A stretch of DNA of 6,753 bases from an uncultured Fibrobacterota bacterium (GCA_903862805.1 CAIOZP010000509.1:1-6753), one strand, 5' to 3'. Positions 1 to 6,500 are shown, counted from the stretch's first letter. Numbers and translations: made by a program. The notes: generated by a model from the letters alone, not told the origin.

Positions 1-800
1 ATTTCTCCGCCATCAAGCCGCCCTGATTTCTGGGAGACAGAATCGATGTTTGACAGGAGTGAAATAGAATCGGCGTTGTAGCTTATCTCGCGGAACTTTT
101 TTTTCTGCCCCTTAAGAAGAAGATACTCGCAATAGAGTTCACAGACCGCCGGATCGGGCACGCAGCACCACGTTGTCTTGTCAGTGTCGGCCTCGATCCT
201 GATCAATCCGCCAAGAGCAAACCGGTCTATGAGTGCCAGAGCATCTTTTTTTGCAATCCGGCTGACGTGATACGCTTCCGCTAAAACAAGATCGCGTTTC
301 ATCGACAGAACGGCACCACGCCGCTCGCCAAATTCGGGAAGCAAAAGCATTATAAGCGACATCAAACCACGGGCCTTGTCCCGTAAAACAGGCGCGCCGA
401 CACGATGATTTGCATCGCGAAGTCTGCCGGCAGCGATTCTCACAATCGACCACAGCCATGCCGGAGCTTTTGAAATAGCCGACTGAAACACTGCCTCACT
501 TACCACGGTAAGCGAAGATGGCTCGACTGCCTTTATAGTTGCAGAACGCGGTTGATCGTCGAGAAGAGACATCTCTCCGATGATGCTGTTTTTCCCGATG
601 CGGGCAAGCTCGATTTCGGTACCGTCTGGACCGGTATTGTAAACGCCCACGAGGCCATCTGCAATTATGTAGAGTTCGCGCCCGCGATCTCCCTCACGAA
701 ACAGAACATCACCAACTTTAAGCGTGATAGTCTGAACCTGAATCGGTCTGTGACCGGTTTTCAGCTCAGTGCTTTCCGAATGATAGACGTCCTGTTTCAA
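1..800 (-). CDS. Cyclic-nucleotide-binding (Crp/Fnr-like) regulator, C-terminus cut off
   Basis: Minus-strand frame open from base 800 through base 1, giving 266 residues with the C-terminus outside the window. Residues about 22-110 form a cyclic-nucleotide-binding beta-barrel: K28-V29-G30-D31, F34-R35-E36-G37-D38, then the phosphate-binding cassette G75-E76-M77-S78-L79 with P84-R85-S86-A87-T88. In this family the conserved Glu and Arg contact the ribose and cyclic phosphate. A long helix follows (about 111-132), as in Crp/Fnr proteins. Residues about 165-205 look like a divergent winged helix, ending in a G-G-L-I-R-I-E wing-like strand, but I see no clear Crp recognition-helix motif. Four cysteines (C212, C213, C220, C224) lie just beyond. 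There is no in-frame ATG before M77. A TAA lies 6 codons upstream of TTG 800, which follows GGAAAAGG, so TTG is the preferred start. Probably a transcription factor responding to cAMP or a related nucleotide; a cNMP-binding protein of another kind is possible. Confidence 0.8.
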   Translation of the reverse strand, partial: MKQDVYHSESTELKTGHRPIQVQTITLKVGDVLFREGDRGRELYIIADGLVGVYNTGPDGTEIELARIGKNSIIGEMSLLDDQPRSATIKAVEPSSLTVVSEAVFQSAISKAPAWLWSIVRIAAGRLRDANHRVGAPVLRDKARGLMSLIMLLLPEFGERRGAVLSMKRDLVLAEAYHVSRIAKKDALALIDRFALGGLIRIEADTDKTTWCCVPDPAVCELYCEYLLLKGQKKKFREISYNADSISLLSNIDSVSQKSGRLDGGE

Positions 801-804
801 AGCA

Positions 805-812
805 CCTTTTCC
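805..812 (-). promoter_or_regulatory. Ribosome binding site selecting a TTG start
   Basis: GGAAAAGG on the minus strand, 4 bases before the TTG at 800-798. It decides the start of the cyclic-nucleotide-binding gene, whose frame offers only ATT and TTG between the upstream stop and the conserved domain. Confidence 0.5.
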
Positions 813-920
813 GTGAATCGTTTACCGTTTCATGAATCCCGATTAAATAATTTCTGCCCCGATAATATGGGATGGAAAGATGCCATTGCTTGAACTGCTA
901 TGGGCTTTTTGATTGAACAG

Positions 921-937
921 GCTACTAAAGAAGTAGC
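921..937 (-). other. Stem-loop, perfect 6-bp stem
   Basis: GCTACT pairs with AGTAGC around a 5-base loop. No T-tract follows on either strand, so it is not a standard intrinsic terminator. It lies in the leader region of the cyclic-nucleotide gene, about 120 bases before its start, and could be a structured leader or a chance palindrome. Confidence 0.3.
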
Positions 938-1007
938 TTCGAGAGGATTCGAGCGCGAAAACGAGTGAGCGAAGGAAGTGGCGAGTTATTCGACGGATTC
1001 CGGATCT

Positions 1008-1027
1008 GCCGGTGCTTTTTGCCCGGC
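1008..1027 (-). other. GC-rich stem-loop downstream of the STAS-like gene
   Basis: GCCGG/CCGGC extended by a GC/GC pair gives a 7-bp stem with one bulged base and an all-A loop as read on the minus strand. It lies about 60 bases after the STAS-like stop codon. There is no U-tract, so it is at most a weak or Rho-assisted 3' end or an mRNA-stabilising hairpin. Confidence 0.3.
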
Positions 1028-1087
1028 TTCGATTGCATCGGGAAGACTCTCCGACGCGTTAAGAAGCTATCGCCACGCATATAGAAG

Positions 1088-1480
1088 CTATTTCTCCGGG
1101 TCGATTCCCTTCAAAATCCATCTCAGCCCTTTTACTTCCCAATCCGGACACTTTGATGCGTCGATGTAGCGTTCCCATTGATAAATACCGGATTTCTGGG
1201 CGATACTCCGGAATTGCAATGTGATCACCGTGCTTGAAAGTATGACAACAGACCGTTCCATTCCTTTAGCTTTGTATAGCTTCTGGCCGATTGTCATCTC
1301 GTCTTTTGCAAATTCTGAAAGTGGCTTGAGTGTTCGCATATCTACAAAAACCCCGAAAGCTCCGGTTTGCGTCTCAAGTATTTTTCCGGATTCTGCAACC
1401 CATTGCGACATTTCGGGTTTGCGTATTTCATCGGCAAAGATAAGACGGTATCCGTAAACCAGTTTTTCAATCCTGTACAT
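1088..1480 (-). CDS. Small STAS/SpoIIAA-like domain protein
   Basis: A 130-residue soluble protein with no signal peptide or membrane helix. The alternating strand/helix pattern fits a single STAS/SpoIIAA-like fold: strand at about 2-15, helix at 21-36, strand F42-G43-V44-F45-V46-D47-M48-R49, helix around 55-72, strand R76-S77-V78-V79-I80-L81, helix 85-97, then R104-Y105-I106-D107-A108-S109 and W114. I recall uncharacterised bacterial proteins with this VDMRTLKP / RSVVIL / RYIDAS pattern, but no established function. STAS proteins commonly act as anti-anti-sigma factors or partner-binding modules; S55 lies roughly where SpoIIAA carries its phosphorylated Ser, which is inference only. No kinase or phosphatase partner adjoins it. 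AAAGGAGA lies 4 bases before the ATG and a sigma-70 promoter about 48 bases upstream, so it is probably transcribed on its own rather than from amt. Confidence 0.8.
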   Translation of the reverse strand: MYRIEKLVYGYRLIFADEIRKPEMSQWVAESGKILETQTGAFGVFVDMRTLKPLSEFAKDEMTIGQKLYKAKGMERSVVILSSTVITLQFRSIAQKSGIYQWERYIDASKCPDWEVKGLRWILKGIDPEK

Positions 1481-1535
1481 TTCGTCTCCTTTGCAGGCCA
1501 GTCAAAAAGGCGGTGGATCACTTGCAGACGGAAAG

Positions 1536-1565
1536 ATGATACGCGTGAATCTGCCGGAATGTCAA
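1536..1565 (-). promoter_or_regulatory. Sigma-70 promoter of the STAS-like gene
   Basis: On the minus strand, a perfect -35 TTGACA (1565-1560) is followed after 18 bases by -10 TATCAT (1541-1536). Predicted transcription start is near 1529, giving a leader of roughly 48 bases before the ATG at 1480, which carries a good AAAGGAGA site. This is the best promoter match in the window. Confidence 0.7.
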
Positions 1566-1604
1566 TCGGGATTGTTGGTTTTCCGATCTGTTATTGAAAG
1601 TGTA

Positions 1605-1619
1605 TGTTTGTATCAAACA
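1605..1619 (-). repeat. Inverted repeat TGTTTG-TAT-CAAACA
   Basis: A perfect 6-bp inverted repeat with a 3-base centre. It lies 7 bases beyond the amt stem-loop and about 40 bases upstream of the -35 box of the STAS-like gene. It could be a second hairpin at the amt 3' end or an operator; the sequence alone does not decide. Confidence 0.35.
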
Positions 1620-1626
1620 GTTAGTT

Positions 1627-1659
1627 CAGTGGCAGCGGGGTAAGATCCCGCCGCCACTG
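1627..1659 (-). terminator. Strong stem-loop at the 3' end of amt
   Basis: Read on the minus strand, a 13-bp stem (CAGTGGCGGCGGG against CCCGCTGCCACTG, with one G-U pair) encloses a 7-base loop. It begins 15 bases after the amt stop codons (TGA TAA in tandem). The position is right for a terminator, but the following bases are not T-rich, so it may act with Rho, be a weak intrinsic terminator, or protect the 3' end. On the plus strand the stem has an A-C mismatch, so minus-strand RNA folds better. Confidence 0.55.
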
Positions 1660-1674
1660 ATTGAATTCAGCTTA

Positions 1675-2892
1675 TCAGATGTTATGAAGATATGCCGCTT
1701 CGCCATGCAATGTTTCATCCAGACCGAGCTCTTCCTCCGATTCCGAAGTCTTTACCGGAGTAACGAGATTGATCAGCATCAGCGCCAGATATGTGAAACC
1801 AAATGCGTAGATTGAAAGAGCAACAACCGCGACAAATTCCTTCACAAAGAAGGATGGATCGCCGTGGAAAAGTCCGTTTGCGCCACCTGGATTAATTCCC
1901 TTGCTGGCAAACAGACCAAGCATCAGAACACCAAGTATTCCGCCAACGCCATGAACTCCCCAGACGTCGAGCGCGTCGTCCCAGTCGAGTTTGTTTTTCA
2001 GATTCACGGCCATGTAACAGACCGCGCTTGCCGTTATTCCGATAAGAACGGCAATATCTGTCGATACAAATCCGGCAGCAGGTGTTATTGTTGCAAGCCC
2101 TGCGACCGATCCGGTAAGAAGGCCGAGGAACTTCGGCTTCTTCTCGAAAATCCATGCAAGGAAAAGCCATGTCATGGCGGCAAATGAGGCGGCGACGTCG
2201 GTGTTGAGGAATGCGAGACCGGTAATGTTGTCAACCCGAAGTTCGCTGCCGGCATTGAACCCGTACCAACCAAACCAGAGCAGGCCCGTGCCAAGTGCAA
2301 CGAGCGGAATACTGTGCGGGCCGGCATCCTTTATCTTGCGCCTGCCCACATAGAACACTGATGCAAGTGCCGCCATACCTGCGATTGCGTGAACAACTAT
2401 TCCACCGGCAAAGTCAAGAACGCCCCACTGCTGAAGAATTCCACCGCCCCAGATCATGTGAACTGCCGGAAAATAGACAAAGAGTAACCACGCTGTCAGG
2501 AATATGAAATATGCAGGAAACTTCACACGATTTGTGAAGGCACCAGTGATCAGTGCAGGAGTAATTATCGCAAACATCATCTGATATGCAATGAAAACGA
2601 GAAGAGGAATCTTGGCAGTACCGGTAAAAGCAGTGTCTGGAGAAATTCCGTGCAGACAGAAATTATTAAGATTCCCGATTACCCCGCCGACGTCGCCACT
2701 GAAACAAAGTGAATATCCAACCGCCCACCACAAAACGGTCGTCCAGCCCATCGAAACAAAACTTTGGATCATGATTGACAAAACATTTTTTCTGCCAACC
2801 AAACCACCATAAAAAAACGCAAGCCCCGGAGTCATAAGCATGACAAGGCTCGTCGCGACCAGCATGAAACCGGTATTACCAGTGTCGAACAT
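1675..2892 (-). CDS. amt: Ammonium transporter (Amt/MEP/Rh family)
   Basis: A 405-residue inner-membrane channel-type transporter that takes up ammonium/ammonia; family members are trimers of 11-helix subunits. The length is typical, and helices run throughout to residue 378. Diagnostic residues are all present: F107 (pore gate), W148 in the H-M-I-W-G-G-G motif (recruitment site), D160 and H168 in the D-F-A-G-G-I-V-V-H motif, F212 and S216 in the G-F-N-A-G-S motif, and the second pore histidine H314 in the V-W-G-V-H-G-V-G-G motif. The cytoplasmic tail ends with the E-E-E-L-G-L-D-E-T-x-H-G-E-A-A-Y signature typical of PII-regulated Amt proteins. There is no separate cleavable signal peptide ahead of helix 1. 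Start choice: AGGAGG lies 4 bases from the ATG at 2892 but only 1 base from the in-frame ATG at 2895, so 2892 is preferred. No glnK adjoins it. Confidence 0.97.
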   Translation of the reverse strand: MFDTGNTGFMLVATSLVMLMTPGLAFFYGGLVGRKNVLSIMIQSFVSMGWTTVLWWAVGYSLCFSGDVGGVIGNLNNFCLHGISPDTAFTGTAKIPLLVFIAYQMMFAIITPALITGAFTNRVKFPAYFIFLTAWLLFVYFPAVHMIWGGGILQQWGVLDFAGGIVVHAIAGMAALASVFYVGRRKIKDAGPHSIPLVALGTGLLWFGWYGFNAGSELRVDNITGLAFLNTDVAASFAAMTWLFLAWIFEKKPKFLGLLTGSVAGLATITPAAGFVSTDIAVLIGITASAVCYMAVNLKNKLDWDDALDVWGVHGVGGILGVLMLGLFASKGINPGGANGLFHGDPSFFVKEFVAVVALSIYAFGFTYLALMLINLVTPVKTSESEEELGLDETLHGEAAYLHNI

Positions 2893-2896
2893 CATA

Positions 2897-2902
2897 CCTC
2901 CT
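2897..2902 (-). promoter_or_regulatory. Ribosome binding site of amt
   Basis: AGGAGG, a perfect Shine-Dalgarno core. Its spacing favours the second of two tandem ATG codons (2892-2890) over the first (2895-2893). Confidence 0.7.
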
Positions 2903-2903
2903 C

Positions 2904-2915
2904 AATTGTTTTAGG
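2904..2915 (+). repeat. 12-bp direct repeat, copy 1
   Basis: AATTGTTTTAGG, identical to 3064-3075. This copy falls in the untranslated leader of amt, immediately upstream of its ribosome binding site. An inverted copy of its core (CCTAAAA) is at 2951-2957. Confidence 0.5.
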
Positions 2916-2929
2916 TATCAAGACTTCTC

Positions 2930-2958
2930 AATATAGTTTCTTGTGATTAACCTAAAAA
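2930..2958 (-). promoter_or_regulatory. Possible amt promoter
   Basis: Minus-strand TATATT (2935-2930) makes a fair -10 box. The element 17 bases upstream, TTTTTA (2958-2953), is a poor -35, so an activator may be needed. Transcription would start near 2923, about 30 bases before the coding region. No convincing sigma-54 site was found. Confidence 0.3.
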
Positions 2959-2960
2959 TC

Positions 2961-2978
2961 GCGGTCGCCCGTGGCCGC
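2961..2978. repeat. GC-rich imperfect palindrome between divergent genes
   Basis: GCGGTC and GGCCGC flank a 6-base centre inside an otherwise AT-rich spacer. It lies just upstream of the candidate amt -35 element, a position suited to a regulator site. It is flanked by TGTGA (2942-2946) and TCACA (2980-2984). Function is unknown. Confidence 0.3.
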
Positions 2979-3028
2979 TTCACATCCCTAAGAATAATAT
3001 GTCGAGAATAAGAGACCGAATTTGTTCC

Positions 3029-3058
3029 TTGCATCTTTTTTTCCGGATATGTTAGACT
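3029..3058 (+). promoter_or_regulatory. Possible promoter of the zinc-ribbon gene
   Basis: TTGCAT (3029-3034) and TAGACT (3053-3058) are 18 bases apart; the spacer contains a run of seven T. Transcription would begin near 3065, leaving about 25 bases before the ATG at 3091. Both boxes are imperfect matches to the sigma-70 consensus. Confidence 0.4.
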
Positions 3059-3063
3059 GTTGG

Positions 3064-3075
3064 AATTGTTTTAGG
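3064..3075 (+). repeat. 12-bp direct repeat, copy 2
   Basis: AATTGTTTTAGG, identical to 2904-2915. This copy falls in the leader of the zinc-ribbon gene, just upstream of AAAGGAGA. Sharing 12 bases between the leaders of two divergent genes may be chance or a common regulator site. Confidence 0.5.
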
Positions 3076-3090
3076 GAAAGGAGACGCAAA

Positions 3091-3474
3091 ATGGCTGTTA
3101 TGTTCAAACCTGTTCGATCTCTGATGTTGTACTGCCGTTACTGTCGCAAGGTTGTTCCGGCGGAGTTTGACAGAGTGATTACAGCAGAAAAAGCGGATAT
3201 CGACATCAATTCCTTGTTCGACTATCTTTGCACCAACTGCAATCACGTGCATACATTTTCCGGAATTGACATCATCGCCGAACCGCATTCGGAACCAATC
3301 AGGGATTATGCGATCAACAAGCGCTTTCTCATCGGAGAAAAACTTTCGCATCCATCGTTCGAGATTCCGGGGTTGATTGTCGGAAAAGAACCCGGCAGGC
3401 CTTCGAGCATTATCGTTTCATTTGCGAGCCGCAAGGGTTCGATAAAGAAATTCGTGGAAAATTTCGGCGGATGA
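3091..3474 (+). CDS. Zinc-ribbon protein with a possible SH3-like barrel tail, function unknown
   Basis: A 127-residue soluble protein that I do not recognise as a named family. C15-x2-C18 and C47-x2-C50 make a treble-clef/zinc-ribbon pair separated by 28 residues; H52 and H54 follow the second knuckle. Residues about 80-125 read G-E-K-L-S-H-P-S-F, a G-L-I-V-G strand, G-R-P, I-I-V-S-F, a turn, and K-K-F-V-E-N. This resembles the small beta-barrel (DUF3553/UvrD-tail-like or Tudor-like) pattern in which HPxFGxG is followed by a VxF strand and a K/R-L-V end. That is pattern inference, not a database match. Such modules often bind nucleic acid or RNA polymerase. The ATG at 3091 is chosen because AAAGGAGA ends 6 bases before it; an in-frame ATG at 3022 lies upstream of the likely promoter and has no such site. 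It is monocistronic: divergent from amt, with a strong terminator just after it. Confidence 0.85.
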   Translation: MAVMFKPVRSLMLYCRYCRKVVPAEFDRVITAEKADIDINSLFDYLCTNCNHVHTFSGIDIIAEPHSEPIRDYAINKRFLIGEKLSHPSFEIPGLIVGKEPGRPSSIIVSFASRKGSIKKFVENFGG

Positions 3475-3496
3475 TCGGCAAAAAGTAATTTTTATG

Positions 3497-3519
3497 GAGG
3501 GCGAAAGCCCTCTTTTTTT
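3497..3519 (+). terminator. Rho-independent terminator of the zinc-ribbon gene
   Basis: GAGGGC-GAAA-GCCCTC, a 6-bp GC-rich stem closed by a stable GNRA tetraloop, is followed directly by seven T. It begins 22 bases after the TGA at 3472-3474 and separates this gene from the kinase downstream. Confidence 0.95.
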
Positions 3520-3578
3520 ATCTGCCGGAAAGCAGATGTCGTAAGCCCAATCCTGCTGATGCTTTGATTTGTTGAACC

Positions 3579-3582
3579 GGAG
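3579..3582 (+). promoter_or_regulatory. Ribosome binding site selecting a TTG start for the kinase
   Basis: GGAG with a 6-base spacer before TTG 3589-3591. This choice restores a complete first membrane helix; the first in-frame ATG (3769) would begin after it and has no good ribosome binding site. Confidence 0.65.
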
Positions 3583-3588
3583 TCTGCC

Positions 3589-6500
3589 TTGAAACTAACA
3601 AACATCTTCCCCTCAAAGAAGACCGCCGGTGGGCGTCGCAGTTCTTTGCCCTTTCCCCAAAACCTGATATTGAATTTTCGCTTCTTCCATGTAGTTTTGA
3701 TCTGCTGGATCTTGTCCGGAATCATCTTCTTTTTTTCTTTGGGTAATCATTGTAGCGATTTCTGCAACATGGTTTTCGGCAGTGTGAATTTCATCATCGT
3801 CTCTGGACTTGTTGGGTCCTTTATTTACAGCCGGTCGAAAATACTCCGGCATCATTCCGCGCTAATTACAAAGAACGCGAATCTCGAAACAATTCTCGGC
3901 GCAATAAGCGACGCCGTGACTCGGGTCGATTACAACGGGAAGATAATAGACTATCGCGCTCCGTACAACATAAAGGCAACACTGCCGCCGGAGAGTGTAA
4001 TCGGGCGAAGTGTGTTCGATTTCGTCGCGGATGAATTTCGGGATCAGGCGCGTACCGCACTTGCCAGCGCAGTTGCCGGACGCGCTTCGACACTTAGATT
4101 CAGCGACGAAAAATCGGGAAAACGCAGGGTTTTTGAATCCCGTTTTGTAAAGGGAACAAACAACGATGTGGTAATTGTCCGGCAGGAACAGACCGCCCGC
4201 GTTGCTGCCGAGGAAAAATTTTCGACAGCATTCAAAGCCAATTCGAATCCGATGTCGTTCACGTCAATGAAGACCGGCAAACTTGTCGAGATTAATCAGG
4301 CATTCACAAGGTTTTTTGGCTATTCCAAAGAGGACGCAATCGGGAAATCGTCTTTTGAACTCGGACTGTCGCGCGATTACGAGATCAGGGAATCTTATCT
4401 GAATGATGTGACCGTGGGTAAAGATTTCGTGAACAGGGAAATAGTTTTGTACTGCAAGGACGGAAGTCGCAAGACAGGGCTGGTCGCCGGTTCTAAAATC
4501 AATATGTCGGACGAGGGTTTCATCCTTCTGTCTTTTTACGATATTTCGGCCAGAAAAATCGCCGAGGCCGCGATGGCTGAGAGCGAGAACCGGTTCAGGC
4601 AGGTCTTCGACACAAGCCCGACTGCGTTTGGGATCACATGCTACGAAACCGGAGTATTTACGGAAGTGAACGATGCATTTGAAACGCTGACCGGATACAC
4701 CAAAGAAGAGGTATTGGGAAAATCGACAAGGGATCTCAACCTTGCTCCAGATCCGGTGGAAAGAGAACGGTTCTACGAAACTCTGAGTGCGGTCGATTCT
4801 TTCAATAATTTCAGTATGAAGGTTCGCAGAAAAACCGGTGAACTCATTAATTGTCTCCACAGCATAAAAATCTTCGAGCAGAACGGGGTGAAGTACCTGC
4901 TCGCAAATGTGGTTGACCAGACAGAACGGATCTATGCCGAAAATGCAATGGCATCGGCGCTTCGCATTCGTCAGTCCGTTTTCGAGAACAGCGGTGTCGC
5001 GATTTTTGTGGGGTCAAGCGATCGCCGGATTCTTGATATGAACAAATCCGCCTGCGAAATGTTCGGGTGGGCAAAGGGAGAACTTGTCGGGAAGTCGGTG
5101 GAGCTTATTCATCTCAACGAAAAAACCTTCCACGCATTCCAGATTTTCGTGAAGGACATGTTCGGCAAGGGAGTTGTTGACGTCGAATATCCGTTCAAAC
5201 GCAAAGACGGAACGCAGCTATGGTGTTCAATTTCCGGAAGCCTGCTTGATCTGGAAAACCATGATGCCGGTATGATCTGGATCCTCAAAGACATCACGGA
5301 GCGTCGCAATGCCGTCAACCAGTTGAATGCCGCAAATATCGCAGCAGAAAGAACAAACGACAAGCTCAGGGACGCCACGGCGCAGGCGCAGCATTTAGCC
5401 GAGCTTGCCGAGACTGCCAACAAGGCGAAGAGCGAGTTCCTTGCCACAATGAGCCACGAAATACGCACGCCGCTGAACGGCATAGTCGGTCTTACCGAAT
5501 TGATGAAACAGTCAAACCTCGACGACGAGCAGCAGCGCTGGCTGAACATGATAATGTCGAACAGCGGAATACTTCTTTCAATTGTCAGCGACATACTCGA
5601 CATGTCGAAGATCGATGCCGGTCGGCTCGAACTTGAGAAGGTCGATTTCGATCTGCCTGACGCAGTCGAATCGGTTTTGCAGATTCAAAAAATGGGCGCG
5701 ATGAACAAACCCGTTTCTGTGACATGGACTATCGCCGATGTTGTAAGTCATACAGTCTGCGGCGATCCGGTGCGGCTCAAACAGGTCATCTCGAATCTTG
5801 TAGCCAACGCGGTGAAGTTCACCGATGAAGGTTCTGTCACGCTAAAAGTCGAACACGACAAATCCGATATTTCGGGCAACACTTTGCGATTCGAGGTCGT
5901 CGATACCGGCATCGGTATTTCACAGGAGAATCTTCCCAAGCTCTTCCAGCCCTTTGCGCAGGCCGATAGTTCAACAACGCGAAACTTCGGCGGAACCGGC
6001 CTCGGACTCGCAATCTGCAAACGGATCGCCGAACTGATGGGCGGCAGAATCGGCGTTGAAAGCCTGCATGGAAAAGGCTCGACATTCTGGTTCACGGCAA
6101 CTCTCCCACCTGTTTCAAATGCCGCCCAAGTTGACAGAAGAGACTCATTCGTAAGGCCGGGAATAATTAGGGGCGCGCGGATTCTTATAGTGGAAGACAA
6201 CGAAACAAACCGCATCATTGCCCGTGAGATGCTCAGGCGCTTCGGCTGCGAGGTCGATATGGCCGAAGATGGCGCAGCTGCAATAGAATATCTCAGAAAC
6301 AACGACCGCGATCTCGTGATAATGGATTGCCAGATGCCGGTCATGGATGGATTCGAGTCAACACGCCGCATTCGATCAGGCGAAGCTGGCAGTCGTGCTG
6401 CGGTTCTGCCCATAATTGCCATGACGGCAAATGCCCTCACCGGCGACCGTGAGAAATGTCTCGCATCGGGCATGAATGACTATCTCGCCAAACCCGTTAG

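Larger units (their letters stand above)
801..1087. other. Intergenic region between STAS-like and cNMP genes
   Basis: These 287 bases have no convincing gene. They hold two stem-loops (921-937 and 1008-1027) and a purine-rich plus-strand stretch around 938-980. A possible minus-strand -10 element (TATTAT, near 864-869) could serve the cyclic-nucleotide gene, but I see no matching -35 box at 16-18 bases, so its promoter is unresolved. The octamer GAAGCTAT occurs twice on the plus strand near 1063-1070 and 1084-1091. Confidence 0.5.

Noticed and set aside
552..893. Open plus-strand frame of 113 codons
   Set aside because: Mostly antisense to the cyclic-nucleotide-binding domain, whose phosphate-binding cassette is clear on the minus strand.
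940..962. TCGAATCC on the minus strand, resembling a tRNA T-loop
   Set aside because: The flanking bases do not form a T-arm stem, and no acceptor, D or anticodon arm could be placed.
925..1080. Minus-strand 51-codon ORF after the STAS-like gene
   Set aside because: The product is basic and low in complexity, lacks a good ribosome binding site, and its end coincides with a stem-loop; most likely non-coding.
2940..2986. TGTGA and TCACA as a Crp-type operator
   Set aside because: The half-sites are 33 bases apart rather than 6, so they do not form a Crp site.
2970..2994. GG-N10-GC spacing upstream of amt as a sigma-54 promoter
   Set aside because: Only the minimal dinucleotides match; the TGGCAC and TTGCA context is absent, and such matches are frequent by chance.
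3022..3090. Upstream ATG adding 23 residues to the zinc-ribbon protein
   Set aside because: It would overlap the candidate promoter and has no ribosome binding site, whereas ATG 3091 has AAAGGAGA at ideal spacing; the extra residues are unlike a conserved domain.
4264..4860. Open minus-strand frame of 198 codons
   Set aside because: It lies wholly antisense to the PAS region of the hybrid kinase, which has strong family motifs; the antisense product has no recognisable domain and is compositionally a shadow.
5748..6473. Open minus-strand frame of 241 codons
   Set aside because: It is antisense to the HATPase and receiver domains; Ser/Arg-rich product without motifs, a by-product of the codon bias of the kinase gene.
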